64,000 nt of DNA from Alcanivorax sediminis (GCF_009601165.1 NZ_WIRE01000001.1:2480001-2544000); one strand, 5' to 3'. Positions 35,824 to 45,301 are shown, counted from the first letter of the stretch. Numbers and translations are program-made. Notes: generated by a model not told the origin, from the letters alone.

Positions 35824-36906
35824 ATGAATACCTGGGATGTGGTGGTAATAGGGGCGGGCCAGGCGGGCAGTGCTGCTGCGTGGGATCTGGCTGCTGCCGG
35901 CCAGCGTGTGCTGGTGCTGTCACGGACGGCAGGAGCCGGAAAACCCTGTGCCGGCGGGGTGACGATAAAGGCGCTGAATCGCTATCGATTTTCCATTGAT
36001 CCTGTTGTCAGGGAGACAATTGATACGCTGCATGTCAGCCGGTACCCGGGCCCGGGAGGGAGTCTCGTGGCTCCGCAGCGCTTTTGTGTCATGACCGAGC
36101 GCAGCGAACTTGATCAGCATTGTCTCAAGCAGGCTGAGTGTCAGGGCGCCGTGTTTCAGCTCACCCGAGGAATTACCGGTGTTCGCCAGAATTTGAACGG
36201 CGTTGAGGTTCACACACGGGAAGGAGACACGTTTCGGGCCGGTTATTTGATTGCGGCCGACGGTGCCAACAGCCGGGTGCGACATCTTCTGGGTGAGCGA
36301 TCCTGGAAAGGGGCCATGGCAATTGAGGGGCACGTTGATCGTGCGGTGATCAGTGAATATCCCGGTATGACACTGGATTTCCAGGCCATCAAGGGCGGCT
36401 ATGGCTGGTTATTCCCCAAGGGGGATCACGTTAATGTGGGCCTGTATACCTGGAAGCATGGTCTGGCCGCACCCGACAGAAAGACTCTGGACCAGTATTG
36501 CCAGCAACGGCTTGGCGCGACGCCACACACGGTTTCGGGTTTTCCGCTTGGCACCTGGCTCCCCAGGGTGCGATTACAGCACGGACGTATTCTGTTTGCC
36601 GGGGATGCGGCGGGATGCACGGAGACGCTGTTGGGGGAGGGGATCTACGGCGCGGTCCTCAGTGGTCAGTTAGCAGCACAGTCATTGCTCTGCGGTCAGC
36701 CGGAAAGTTATCGGGATCTCCTGGCTGACTGGCGGGACGAGCTTGGTAAGGTGCAGAGGCTATCCCTGCTGTTCTATGGACTGCTGCCAGTCTCGATTCC
36801 GATGCTGAAAGGCCCCCTTGGGGAGACCCTGGTGGACGGCTTTTCCCATGGCTATACACTGGGGCAGTGCAAACGCCGCTGGCGGGGAAGTCCGAGCCTG
36901 GCCTGA
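35824..36906 (+). CDS. FAD-dependent oxidoreductase, geranylgeranyl-reductase-like
   Basis: The 360-residue flavoprotein starts with VVVIGAGQAGSAAAWDLAAA (FAD dinucleotide motif) followed by LVLSRTAGAGKPCAGGVTIK, the PCGG-like loop of geranylgeranyl reductases. The second FAD motif is FAGDAAGCTETLLGEGIYGA. It could reduce an isoprenoid or an unsaturated lipid, but the substrate is unknown. A perfect AAGGAGG lies five bases ahead of the start, predicting strong translation. It is convergent with the AraC gene, with only three bases between the stops. Confidence 0.85.
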   Translation: MNTWDVVVIGAGQAGSAAAWDLAAAGQRVLVLSRTAGAGKPCAGGVTIKALNRYRFSIDPVVRETIDTLHVSRYPGPGGSLVAPQRFCVMTERSELDQHCLKQAECQGAVFQLTRGITGVRQNLNGVEVHTREGDTFRAGYLIAADGANSRVRHLLGERSWKGAMAIEGHVDRAVISEYPGMTLDFQAIKGGYGWLFPKGDHVNVGLYTWKHGLAAPDRKTLDQYCQQRLGATPHTVSGFPLGTWLPRVRLQHGRILFAGDAAGCTETLLGEGIYGAVLSGQLAAQSLLCGQPESYRDLLADWRDELGKVQRLSLLFYGLLPVSIPMLKGPLGETLVDGFSHGYTLGQCKRRWRGSPSLA

Positions 36907-36909
36907 GGC

Positions 36910-37959
36910 TCAGACGGGTGGAGGGGCGTCTCGCCCCTGGTCACGATAACTGACCGGGGTGATGCCAAACCATCGTTTGAAGGCCCGGTTAAAGGCGCTC
37001 TGCTCTGAATATCCGAGATCCAGTGCGATCTGGTTTACCGAACGTTCGCTATGCAGTAGCCAGTCGCAGGCAATGCGGCGGCGCTCTTCCTCAAGCAGGC
37101 TGGAAAAGTCGGTGTTCTCGGCTCGCAGCTGGCGGCGAAGGGTCCAGGGTTTGACTCCTAACTCATCGGCGATGGGCTCAAGCTGAGGCACTCCCCGCTG
37201 AAAGCATTTCTGGATTTCCAGTCGCACCTGATCCAGCAGGTTGTCGCGGGCATGGTACTGTGTAACCGCTCGCTGCATGCGGGATCTCGCGAGCTTGTGC
37301 ACATCCGGATCCGCGTCACGAAGCGGCAGATCCAGTATGTCATTGCTGAGTACAATGGCATTTTCCTGCTGCTCGAAGACCACAGCACAATTGAAGATAC
37401 GCTGATATTCGGCAGCATTTCCCTGGGGGGCGTGGCGTAAATGAATACGTTCCGGGTTGTAGTCCTTGCCCAAAATCCAGCGGCCAAAAGTGATGGCGGC
37501 AGCGAAGTTGGCATCAATGCGCATGGGGTATGTGGGCAGTGCCTCCATGTCGCTTTCCCATATCAGCCAAAGCTGATCGTCTCGCCACTCAAAACGTATG
37601 CCGGCGTATTCGGTGGTCACCTTCATGAAGGGGATCATCAGTTCGATGGCATCCCTGAGCGTCGCGCTGGACATGCTGGCATAGCCAAGTTCGCCCATGA
37701 AGCGTGGACGGATCGCCTCGCCCATATGCAGGCCAAATAAGGGATCATTGCTGTGCTGAAGTGCCTTGCGAATCAGCTGGTCTTCAACGGTCATGGAGAT
37801 ACGTGACTGGGGGTTTTCCAGATCATCGTTACTGACACCCAGTTCCACCAGGGCTGTGCTCAGATCTACACCGGCGCGAAGGGCTGCATCCAGCAAGAAT
37901 TCAAGCCAGAAAGGGGCGACAGTGCGTTGTTGCAAAAGCGTTGTATAGCTGGGGGGCAT
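36910..37959 (-). CDS. AraC-family transcriptional regulator, OruR/ArgR-like
   Basis: The 349-residue protein has the N-terminal 'arabinose-binding' type domain (about 25-210) common to ornithine- and catabolic-gene regulators. The C-terminal AraC helix-turn-helix pair (about 240-340) includes ERSVNQIALDLGYSEQSAFN and RAFKRWFGITPVSYR. The N-terminal effector is unknown. It is convergent with the FAD enzyme and may regulate it or another target. I see no obvious operator. Confidence 0.93.
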   Translation of the reverse strand: MPPSYTTLLQQRTVAPFWLEFLLDAALRAGVDLSTALVELGVSNDDLENPQSRISMTVEDQLIRKALQHSNDPLFGLHMGEAIRPRFMGELGYASMSSATLRDAIELMIPFMKVTTEYAGIRFEWRDDQLWLIWESDMEALPTYPMRIDANFAAAITFGRWILGKDYNPERIHLRHAPQGNAAEYQRIFNCAVVFEQQENAIVLSNDILDLPLRDADPDVHKLARSRMQRAVTQYHARDNLLDQVRLEIQKCFQRGVPQLEPIADELGVKPWTLRRQLRAENTDFSSLLEEERRRIACDWLLHSERSVNQIALDLGYSEQSAFNRAFKRWFGITPVSYRDQGRDAPPPV

Positions 37960-38042
37960 GAGCTCGTGACTTGTTGTTATCCCGAGCAGTAGATAACGAG
38001 AGCTGGCCGGTTAAGTCAACCATTGTCTCGTTCCGGCAGGAA

Positions 38043-38069
38043 GGCGGGGAGGCAAGACCTCCCCACGCC
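38043..38069. terminator. Hairpin downstream of the phasin gene
   Basis: GGGGAGG (38046-38052) and CCTCCCC (38058-38064) pair perfectly around CAAGA, with an imperfect three-base extension at the base (an A bulge). It lies 20 bases beyond the phasin stop. Only a weak U-run follows on the minus strand. Confidence 0.6.
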
Positions 38070-38088
38070 AATCCTTGTGAGGCCTTGT

Positions 38089-38448
38089 TTAGCTGGCTTC
38101 TTTGGCCAGCTTGTTGACCTTGCGGGTCAGAGTGTTCAGCTTCTTGTTCAAGGCTTCCACGTCGCTCTGGGTCGGCAGACCAAGGGCCTCGGCCAGTTTG
38201 CCGCGGAGCTCGTCAAGGGTGGAAACCTTTTGTGCGGCTTTCTTGCTTGCCGTTTTGGCCGTCTTGGCCAATTCTTTCTGGCGTTTTTCGCCGGATTTAA
38301 CCAGGGACTCGAACAGCTCGGTGCTGGATTGTTCAACACGCTTGGCTGCGCCACGCAGCGCACTGCTCATTTTTTCAGCGGTTGCGCGAGTTTCGGCATT
38401 CAGTTGTTCGTAACGCTCATTCAGCTTGGTAATAACGGTATTGCTCAT
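38089..38448 (-). CDS. Phasin family protein (PHA-granule-associated type)
   Basis: The 119-residue protein begins at ATG 38448 with GGAGG(G) nine bases ahead. It is almost all amphipathic helix, with heptads throughout (LNERYEQLNAETRATAEKMS; VEALNKKLNTLTRKVNKLAK). A lysine/alanine-rich central stretch resembles the PhaF/PhaI basic region. Phasins coat polyester granules, but without a PHA synthase in this window a related role, for example in lipid-droplet binding or nucleoid contact, is equally possible. An in-frame ATG 31 codons upstream gives non-family sequence. Confidence 0.85.
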   Translation of the reverse strand: MSNTVITKLNERYEQLNAETRATAEKMSSALRGAAKRVEQSSTELFESLVKSGEKRQKELAKTAKTASKKAAQKVSTLDELRGKLAEALGLPTQSDVEALNKKLNTLTRKVNKLAKEAS

Positions 38449-38616
38449 TGGAGTATCCCTCCTTAGATTGATTGGCGTGCCCTTACGAGCGTAGCAAGTG
38501 TATGTGAGCTGGGGGGCACGGGATTTATTGTTGTCGAACAATGAAACATGAGTGAGATTCAGTTACGAATCAGTAACAAAGACGTGATGTCTTGGCCATT
38601 ATTGAAGGGAAAACCT

Positions 38617-40152
38617 ATGACTGCAGTGATACGCCAGGGGCAGTATCAGGGCCTGAACCACAAAGGCGTGATCGAATACCGCGGGATTCCCTTTGCGCTG
38701 CCGCCGGTGGGAGAGCGTCGTTTCAAGTCGCCAGCCCGCTTGCCTGAAAGCACGGCACAGTTCAGTGCTGACCAGTTCCCACTGGCCTCTCTCCAGATGA
38801 ACAACCCCATCATGGGGGTCAACGAATCCAGCCAGGACTGCCTGTATCTGAATATCTGGCGCCCGCAGGGCGAGGGCCCTTTCCCGGTCATGGTCTGGTT
38901 TCATGGTGGTGGTTACCTGTCGGGTTCCATCTCCCAGGTGCTCTACAATGGTGCCGAGCTTGCGCGCACACAGAATGTGGTCGTTGTGAATGCCGCATAC
39001 CGGCTTGGGGCCCTGGGCTTTGCTGATTTCACTGCGCTCGCTCCGGAGCTGGATGCAGTGACCAATGCGGGCCTGCGCGATCAGGTGGCGGCGCTGGAAT
39101 GGGTTAAAGAGAATATCGAGGCCTTTGCTGGTGATCCTCTTGCCGTCACCATCTTTGGTGAATCAGCGGGTGGCTTCAGTGTCTGCTCCCTGCTTGCCTG
39201 TCCGGCGGCGTCTGAATTGTTCCATGCTGCCATTGTCCAGTCAGGGGCGGCAGATTTTGCGCTGTTACCTTCCGAGGCCAGCAAAGTCGCTGAAGCCATG
39301 GTGGCTGCCATCCCAGGGGAGGGCGGTGCGGCCGAACGTATTGAGCGTTGCTCCGACAGGGACTGGATCAAGGCGCAAAGTGCTGCGGTGAAAGTGCTGG
39401 TTAACCGGGGGCTGCGCGACACAACACCACAATTTGCCATGAATTTTTTGCCGGTAGTCGATGGCGACTTTCTGCCAGAACTACCGATCAATGCGATTGC
39501 AAAAGGCTCCGCCAGGGACAAGCGACTGCTCGCGGGTGTGTGCCAGGATGAATATCACTTCTTTCAATATGGAGGGGTGCTGGCTGGCAAGACGAGCATG
39601 GCGGCATTACGTGAAATTGACGACGCCGAGCTACTGCGTCGGTTCGAACGCGGTGTACCCGGTCATGGTCAAGAGGCGGACCAGTATTACCGAAATACGG
39701 TGACTCCGGATGAGCGCCGCTGCGATCTCGACCGGCTATCTGCCATGGAATCGGACCGGCTTTTCAGGGTGCCGACCTTGCGCCTGCTTGATGCACAGTC
39801 CATGCAGAATAAAGCTTGTTGGGGCTTTCAGTTTACCTGGCCAAGTGCGCCCTTCGGAGTGCCGCTAGGGGCCTGCCATGTGGTGGATATCCCGTTTGTC
39901 TTTGGCGTCACGGATACTCCTGCGGGCCTTTACTTCACGGGTGGCGGGGACGAGGCCAAAGCCTTGTCCGGTGAGGTAATGCGGGTCTGGGGGCAGTTTG
40001 CCCACGGCACAGAACCGGACTGGCCTCGCTGGCAGGAGGCACGGCAAGTAAAGCAGTTTGGCCCCGGCGATCCGTTGGCGCCTCTGCTGGATGGCGAGGG
40101 TGAGGCTCTCTGGGAACGTATCATTCCTGTGCCCGGCGTATCCGCTGGGTGA
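38617..40152 (+). CDS. Type-B carboxylesterase
   Basis: The 511-residue alpha/beta hydrolase cleaves esters. The nucleophile Ser183 sits in FGESAGGFS. The oxyanion-hole region is MVWFHGGGYLSGS. The N-terminal YRGIPFALPPVGERRF and LYLNIWRPQ are signatures of the family. The likely catalytic His is in the C-terminal GACHVVDIPFVFGV. Start ATG 38617 has AGGGA eight bases upstream; the upstream frame from 38548 is not conserved-looking. It has no signal peptide, so it is cytoplasmic. It is divergent from the phasin. Confidence 0.92.
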   Translation: MTAVIRQGQYQGLNHKGVIEYRGIPFALPPVGERRFKSPARLPESTAQFSADQFPLASLQMNNPIMGVNESSQDCLYLNIWRPQGEGPFPVMVWFHGGGYLSGSISQVLYNGAELARTQNVVVVNAAYRLGALGFADFTALAPELDAVTNAGLRDQVAALEWVKENIEAFAGDPLAVTIFGESAGGFSVCSLLACPAASELFHAAIVQSGAADFALLPSEASKVAEAMVAAIPGEGGAAERIERCSDRDWIKAQSAAVKVLVNRGLRDTTPQFAMNFLPVVDGDFLPELPINAIAKGSARDKRLLAGVCQDEYHFFQYGGVLAGKTSMAALREIDDAELLRRFERGVPGHGQEADQYYRNTVTPDERRCDLDRLSAMESDRLFRVPTLRLLDAQSMQNKACWGFQFTWPSAPFGVPLGACHVVDIPFVFGVTDTPAGLYFTGGGDEAKALSGEVMRVWGQFAHGTEPDWPRWQEARQVKQFGPGDPLAPLLDGEGEALWERIIPVPGVSAG

Positions 40153-40186
40153 CATTCCTCCGCTCGACCAAAAGGCGTAGAATATG

Positions 40187-40210
40187 CGCCCCGCCAGCGA
40201 TGGCGGGGCG
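40187..40210. terminator. GNRA-capped hairpin after the carboxylesterase gene
   Basis: CGCCCCGCCA (40187-40196) pairs perfectly with TGGCGGGGCG (40201-40210). The loop is GCGA, a GNRA tetraloop. It is followed by a weak U-run (TTGTCTTT). It lies 35 bases after the esterase stop and 37 bases before the BolA start, so it likely terminates the esterase transcript. Confidence 0.75.
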
Positions 40211-40246
40211 TTGTCTTTAGTGGTTTATTCGATCCAGGGTGAGAGC

Positions 40247-40582
40247 ATGGCGGTAGCAGAACAGATTGAACACAAGATCCGGGATGCAGTTCCTGTAGCC
40301 TACCTGTCTCTGGAGAACGAGAGTTACAAGCACAGCGTGCCGCCCAACTCAGAAACCCATTTCAAGCTGGTGCTGGTGTCTGACGTTTTCAGCGGGATGA
40401 TGCCGGTTCGCCGACACCAGATGCTATATCAGCTGCTCGCTGATGAGCTGGCAGGCCCGATCCATGCCCTGGCATTGCATACCCACACGGTAGACGAGTG
40501 GAAAGCACAAGGAGGGCAAGTGGCGGATTCCCCGAATTGCATGGGGGGTAGCAAGAACGACCCTCAGTCTGGTCAGGACTGA
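40247..40582 (+). CDS. BolA family protein
   Basis: The 111-residue protein matches the BolA fold: VAYLSLENESYKHSVPPNSE, FKLVLVSDVFSG with the following RRHQMLYQLLADEL helix, and IHALALHTHTVDEW. BolA proteins bind Fe-S clusters together with monothiol glutaredoxins and can bind DNA. The tail of about 20 residues after the domain is polar. ATG 40247 has AGGGTGAG upstream. Whether it is BolA proper or an IbaG/YrbA paralogue cannot be told here; the length is nearer BolA. Confidence 0.9.
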   Translation: MAVAEQIEHKIRDAVPVAYLSLENESYKHSVPPNSETHFKLVLVSDVFSGMMPVRRHQMLYQLLADELAGPIHALALHTHTVDEWKAQGGQVADSPNCMGGSKNDPQSGQD

Positions 40583-40653
40583 ACTTCAGCTTTGGAACCT
40601 GAGTCGCAGCGATCTCGACCCGCATTGTGTGTATTTTTCATCGGAGTTAGTCA

Positions 40654-41619
40654 GTGAGTAATCGTCATTCTGTAGAAACGGCCAGCAGCATTGTGGTGGC
40701 AGCCCTGTACAAATTTGCCAGGCTGGACGATTACGAAACGCTGCGCGAGCCTCTACTGGACCTGATGATGGAACAGGATGTTCGCGGTACCCTGCTACTG
40801 GCCAGCGAAGGTGTCAACGGGACCATTTCCGGGCCACGTAGCGGCATCAACAGGGTGCTCGACTGGCTGCGAAGCGACATCCGCCTTGCTGACCTGGAGC
40901 ACAAGGAATCCTTCCATGATGAGCATCCTTTTTTGCGTACCAAGGTGAAGCTCAAGAAGGAGATCGTCACCATGGGGGTTGAGGGCATTGATCCCAACCG
41001 TACCGTGGGCACCTACCTGACTCCAGAAGAGTGGAACGAGGTGATCAGTGATCCGGAAACGATCCTGATTGATACCCGCAATGATTACGAAGTGGAAGTA
41101 GGCACCTTCAAGGGCGCAATCAATCCCCATACCCGCACGTTCCGTGAATTCCCGGCTTATGTGAAAGAGACACTGGATCCCGCCAAGCACAAGAAAGTAG
41201 CCATGTTCTGCACCGGTGGTATTCGCTGTGAAAAATCCACCGCCTACCTGAAAGAGCAGGGTTTTGATGAGGTTTACCACCTCAAGGGCGGCATTCTCAA
41301 ATACCTGGAAGAAACCCCAAGGGAGAACTCGCTTTGGGAGGGCGAATGTTTCGTCTTTGATGAGCGGGTGACGGTGGATCACGATCTCAACCCGGGTGAG
41401 TACGATCAGTGCCATGCCTGCCGTCGGCCGATCAGTGAGCAGGATCAGGAGTCCGAACTGTTTCAGTTAGGGGTGTCTTGCCCGCACTGCTATGACGAAT
41501 CCAGTCCGGAACAGAAAGCGCGCTTTGCTGAGCGGCAGAAGCAAATTGAGCTGGCACGTTCCCGGGGCCAGGCCCACCGTGGTCAGAACCCGCGCGTAAG
41601 CGAAAACGGAAACGACTGA
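40654..41619 (+). CDS. trhO: tRNA uridine-34 hydroxylase TrhO (rhodanese-like)
   Basis: TrhO hydroxylates U34 of several tRNAs on the way to 5-carboxymethoxyuridine. The 321 residues show the N-terminal acylphosphatase-like half ([18 protein letters not shown]) and a rhodanese domain. The active-site Cys186 is in [14 protein letters not shown] cysteine-rich C-terminal section (CHACRRPI and CPHCYD) probably binds zinc. The start codon is GTG with GGAG about nine bases upstream. Confidence 0.95.
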   Translation: MSNRHSVETASSIVVAALYKFARLDDYETLREPLLDLMMEQDVRGTLLLASEGVNGTISGPRSGINRVLDWLRSDIRLADLEHKESFHDEHPFLRTKVKLKKEIVTMGVEGIDPNRTVGTYLTPEEWNEVISDPETILIDTRNDYEVEVGTFKGAINPHTRTFREFPAYVKETLDPAKHKKVAMFCTGGIRCEKSTAYLKEQGFDEVYHLKGGILKYLEETPRENSLWEGECFVFDERVTVDHDLNPGEYDQCHACRRPISEQDQESELFQLGVSCPHCYDESSPEQKARFAERQKQIELARSRGQAHRGQNPRVSENGND

Positions 41620-41671
41620 CAGCCTAAGGAAGCTCACCTAGACTGGGCGTGGCTGTTCACGTGAGGTTCCA

Positions 41672-42397
41672 ATGCGTTATATCTTTTTGCTGTTGCTGAC
41701 TTGTCTGACATCGACGGTGTCGGCAGCGCGTATTCAGATTGCGGTTGCGGCCAACTTTGCCCAGCCTCTGCGTGATATCGTTGAGCGCTATCAGGAAATG
41801 CATCCTGAAGCGGATATTGCCCTGACCATCGCCTCCACAGGCAAACTGGCCGCCCAGATTCGTCAGGGGGCACCCTATGACCTCTTTCTGGCTGCAGATG
41901 CACGACGCCCTCGTGAATTGGCCGAAGAGGACATCGGCATGACCGACAGCGTGAGAAGTTATGCGCGCGGTCTGTTGGTGTTGTGGTCACCAGAAAAAGA
42001 TCTTGAATTAAGTACGGCGTCCTTGAAGAGCGGTGAGGTTCAACCTATTGCCTTGGCGAATCCGCGCACGGCGCCGTACGGACTCGCGGCCAAACACGTC
42101 CTTCACGAACTTGAAATTCCTGATAGCGTACAACTGGTTCACGCCGAGAATGTCGGCCAGAGCTATCACTTCGCCCATAGTGGCGCAGCGGCGGCAGCGT
42201 TTGTGGCTTATAGCCAGGTACGTGAGCTGAGTGGCTCGCTGTGGCAGATACCCGAAGACAGCTATCCAGCAATCATTCAGCAGGGCATCCAGCTCTCGGA
42301 AACCCCGGCGGTATCGGATTTCTATGCTTTCCTGCTGAGCAAAAAAGGTCAGGAAATTATTATCAGTCATGGTTATCAGGTGGCTGATGCTCAGTAA
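41672..42397 (+). CDS. modA: Molybdate ABC transporter, substrate-binding protein
   Basis: The 241-residue protein has a signal peptide (MRYIFLLLLTCLTSTVSA, cleavage near Ala18/Ala19). The molybdate-binding family signatures are IQIAVAANFAQPL, TIASTGKLAAQIRQGAPYDL and LANPRTAPYGLAAKHVL. It binds oxyanions in the periplasm. GAGG is seven bases upstream. modB begins inside its last codons, so the three mod genes form an operon. No ModE-type regulator or clear ModE site is visible in this window. Confidence 0.94.
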   Translation: MRYIFLLLLTCLTSTVSAARIQIAVAANFAQPLRDIVERYQEMHPEADIALTIASTGKLAAQIRQGAPYDLFLAADARRPRELAEEDIGMTDSVRSYARGLLVLWSPEKDLELSTASLKSGEVQPIALANPRTAPYGLAAKHVLHELEIPDSVQLVHAENVGQSYHFAHSGAAAAAFVAYSQVRELSGSLWQIPEDSYPAIIQQGIQLSETPAVSDFYAFLLSKKGQEIIISHGYQVADAQ

Positions 42398-43070
42398 TGG
42401 AGACTGGCTGGCATTATGGGTAAGTATCCAGCTTGCCCTGACCACGGTGGTCGTTCTGCTTGTGCTGTGTACCCCTCTGGCCTGGGTGCTGGCACGTCGT
42501 CGCTGGCCAGGGCAGGCACTGGTCGAGGCGGTATTGGCGCTACCACTGGTTCTGCCTCCCTCTGTTCTGGGCTTCTATCTGCTGTTGCTGCTGGGGCCTG
42601 ACGGGCCTGGTGGCTGGCTGGCAGGACTGTCTGGGCTGCGTTCACTGGCGTTCAGCTTTCCGGGATTGGTCATTGGCTCGGTTATCTACTCTCTACCCTT
42701 CGTGCTTCAACCTCTGAAAAATGCGTTCGCCTCGCTTGACGAGGATCAGCTGGCCATGGCCTCTGTGTGCGGGGCAGGTCCCCGGGATCGTTTTATCTCG
42801 GTGGTATTGCCTCAGGCGCGACTGGGTTACCTCAGTGCTGCAATGCTGGGCTTCGCACATACTCTGGGTGAGTTCGGTGTGGTGCTGATGATCGGGGGAA
42901 GCTTGCCAGGAGAAACCCGGGTTGCCTCTGTTGCGCTCTATGAACATGTCGAAGCGGGGGACTATGCCAATGCTCATCGCCTGGCTTTGGTCCTGCTGGT
43001 GGTTTCCGTGGTCATGCTGTGGGCGCTGTTTCGCTGGCAGCGGCGCCGTGCGTCAGGAGGCTGGCTATGA
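42387..43070 (+). CDS. modB: Molybdate ABC transporter permease
   Basis: The 227-residue permease has five to six membrane helices. The EAA loop (QLAMASVCGAGPRDRFISVV, followed by LPQARLGYLSAAMLGFAHTL) contacts ModC. The start is ATG 42387, which overlaps the end of modA by 11 bases; an earlier ATG at 42369 gives no better sequence. The first residues (MLSNGDWLALWVSIQLALTT) fit other ModB N-termini. It is the middle gene of modABC. Confidence 0.95.
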   Translation: MLSNGDWLALWVSIQLALTTVVVLLVLCTPLAWVLARRRWPGQALVEAVLALPLVLPPSVLGFYLLLLLGPDGPGGWLAGLSGLRSLAFSFPGLVIGSVIYSLPFVLQPLKNAFASLDEDQLAMASVCGAGPRDRFISVVLPQARLGYLSAAMLGFAHTLGEFGVVLMIGGSLPGETRVASVALYEHVEAGDYANAHRLALVLLVVSVVMLWALFRWQRRRASGGWL

Positions 43071-44122
43071 CGCTCGACTTCGCCATCAGAGGGCAAGCAG
43101 GAGCCTTGCAGATTGAGGTTGCAGGAACGCTTCCGGTCAAAGGGGTGACTGTCCTGTTCGGTGCTTCCGGCGCAGGGAAGAGCACCTTGCTGAGGATGTT
43201 GGCTGGTTTGCACCGCTGTGACGGGACCATTCGTTTTGGCGATCAACAGTGGCTGGATGACGGCGGGATACCCTCATTGCCGGTTTGGCAGCGCCCCCTG
43301 GGGATGCTGATGCAGCAACCGACGCTGTTTCGTCACCTGACGGTACAGGGGAATCTGGACTACGTGCTGAAGCGGCGCGGCAAGGGCGCTGATATGAAGG
43401 CCATCGTGCACGAGACCCGCATCGCGCATCTGCTGGACCGTGAGGTGCATACGCTTTCCGGCGGTGAGGCGCAGCGCGTGGCACTGGCCAGGGCGCTAGC
43501 AGGAAAGCCTGCGTTTTTACTGCTTGATGAGCCCCTTTCCGCAGTGGATCTGTCCCATCGCGAAAGCCTGCTCGCCATGATCAAGCACATCGCGGCCAAC
43601 ATTCCGGTTCTTTATGTCACTCACAGCCTGGATGAAATGCTGCTGTTGGCTGATCAAGTTTGGCTAATGGAGCAGGGGAGAGTGACGTCTCAGTTGCCGG
43701 TGACAACGGCGCTTGCCTCGCTGGATGGCCCGTTGGCCAAGCGCAGCGATGCCTCATCATTGTTACAGGGAAACTGTGCACATTTTGATGCAGATGACCA
43801 CCTGCAGGAGGTTCGTGTTGGTGATCTCGGTTTTCTGGTCCCGGTTTCCACTGCGTTGCCAACGGGGGAGTGTGTGCGACTACGTATCGCCGCCCGGGAT
43901 GTGAGCCTGTGCCGAGTCCTGCCCGATCAATCCAGTATCCTCAATGTGCTGCCGGCCAGCGTGATTGAAGTCACCCCGGTTGCGGCCGGGCAGCATCTGG
44001 TGAAACTGTCTATTCAGGGTCAGTTTCTGTTGTCACGCCTTTCCTCGCGCTCGGTTCGTGATTTGAATATCAAGGCGGGCGAGTCTGTGTATGCCCAGGT
44101 TAAAGCGGTGGCGCTGGTTTAG
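43067..44122 (+). CDS. modC: Molybdate ABC transporter ATPase
   Basis: The 351-residue ATPase has Walker A GASGAGKST (about residues 31-39), signature LSGGEAQRVALARAL, Walker B LLLDEPLSAVD, the H-loop in VTHSLDEM, and a C-terminal molybdate-responsive TOBE domain (about 290-351; LRIAARDVSLCRVLPDQSSI). The ATG overlaps the modB stop (ATGA) with AGGAGG just upstream. It completes the transporter. Confidence 0.96.
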   Translation: MTLDFAIRGQAGALQIEVAGTLPVKGVTVLFGASGAGKSTLLRMLAGLHRCDGTIRFGDQQWLDDGGIPSLPVWQRPLGMLMQQPTLFRHLTVQGNLDYVLKRRGKGADMKAIVHETRIAHLLDREVHTLSGGEAQRVALARALAGKPAFLLLDEPLSAVDLSHRESLLAMIKHIAANIPVLYVTHSLDEMLLLADQVWLMEQGRVTSQLPVTTALASLDGPLAKRSDASSLLQGNCAHFDADDHLQEVRVGDLGFLVPVSTALPTGECVRLRIAARDVSLCRVLPDQSSILNVLPASVIEVTPVAAGQHLVKLSIQGQFLLSRLSSRSVRDLNIKAGESVYAQVKAVALV

Positions 44123-44188
44123 TTGAGGGGCTCGGCGAACCTCGCAGTGAGTCAGCCGCGTGAGGAATGCCTTCGAACTTGTGCTCTG

Positions 44189-45301
44189 TCACAACGAGGG
44201 ATTGCCTGCCGTGCCACCTTCATGCCGTTCGCAACCCGCCTGACTTCGCCAATCGTCGGCCAAGCCGAATCTCAATTCGCCGGTAGTGATGGTGCTGGTG
44301 CCGGAAAAGAAGAACATGATGAGGGTAACCAGCTGCAGGCTAAGAATGACACCCGGCGTCCAGAGGGCTTTAAGGCCTTGTTGGAGGCTGGGCAGCAAAT
44401 CGGCATGAGCGGGCATGATCAGGCTAATCGCTATACCGTACAGTGCTGCAAGCAAGGCCATGAATTGATAGGCCGAAAACACTTTGCTGCCGCCACGATA
44501 GTCTGCGCGAAGCGTTTCCGACCAGGCGCGCCATAACTGACTGCCGATGAGTGCCAATGAGAAGGACAGACCGAATTCACCACGGAAATACAGGGCAGCA
44601 CAGAGTAACGCCAATGCCGTGTACACCACGCAGGTCATCGCCTGAATCGGAATAACACGTACTGATTCCATTTCCCCTGCGAAGGCGATTTTTTTGGTTT
44701 TGCCAATAAATACATGGTGTACGGTGGCAAACCAGGCTTTCGCCCAACGGGGGGATTGCGCCAGTGCTCTGCCATAGCAGCAGCCAAAGCTGATGCAGGC
44801 AAGGCGACCGATTCCTTCACCGATAACATAGGCAATCGCCATGGCCGCCAGCATGGGCAGGATGGGCAGCGTGACCTGCCAATATCGCTGTGCAAGGAGG
44901 TCAGCAACCCATAGCAACAGCGGTGCGACCATGATCCCGACAAAGCTGGCGCCACCGACAGTGAAACCGTGACGATTCTTCTCCACCACCGTGGCAATGA
45001 TTTTCGCTGCGGGAAGGCACAGCGACAGCACCCCGAGTGTGAGCAATAACGATGTAGCCAATGGAATCTGCACAGAGGCTGTCAGCAAAATAAAAGTGGC
45101 AACGCCAGCTCCCCCCGCCAGACCGGTGAAGATGCCATAGAAGGTCAGGTTAAGGCCTTGCCATGAGCCATCGCTATTCTTGCGTAGAGGAAGGGAAGCC
45201 ACGAATTGCCATCGCTCCCGGGGCAGATGACGAAAAAGAAAGCGAAAGCTGAGCGCAAACAGTATCGCGCAAGCAAGCAGGAAGATGTCGGCAGCCATCA
45301 T
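44189..45301 (-). CDS. Multi-pass membrane protein, Lgt-like (prolipoprotein diacylglyceryl transferase-type domain)
   Basis: The 370-residue protein has about ten hydrophobic helices. The segment GEGIGRLACISFGCCYGRAL resembles the signature of Lgt-type proteins in which GRxGC-x-GCCYG is common, so I assign that superfamily, but it is clearly not the housekeeping Lgt. The start is ATG 45301 or 45298; GGAGG precedes, with spacing favouring 45298. The C-terminus after residue 345 is polar. A transfer function on a lipid is possible but unproven. It lies between modC (convergent) and a small ribbon-helix-helix gene on the same strand. Confidence 0.65.
   Translation of the reverse strand: MMAADIFLLACAILFALSFRFLFRHLPRERWQFVASLPLRKNSDGSWQGLNLTFYGIFTGLAGGAGVATFILLTASVQIPLATSLLLTLGVLSLCLPAAKIIATVVEKNRHGFTVGGASFVGIMVAPLLLWVADLLAQRYWQVTLPILPMLAAMAIAYVIGEGIGRLACISFGCCYGRALAQSPRWAKAWFATVHHVFIGKTKKIAFAGEMESVRVIPIQAMTCVVYTALALLCAALYFRGEFGLSFSLALIGSQLWRAWSETLRADYRGGSKVFSAYQFMALLAALYGIAISLIMPAHADLLPSLQQGLKALWTPGVILSLQLVTLIMFFFSGTSTITTGELRFGLADDWRSQAGCERHEGGTAGNPSL

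Noticed and set aside
38089..38448. H-NS or histone-like protein
   Set aside because: Lys/Ala-rich helices are present but the heptad pattern over the whole length and the N-terminus fit phasins better.
41620..41671. ModE operator upstream of modA
   Set aside because: The 52-base gap has no match to the ATCGCTATATA-type half site.
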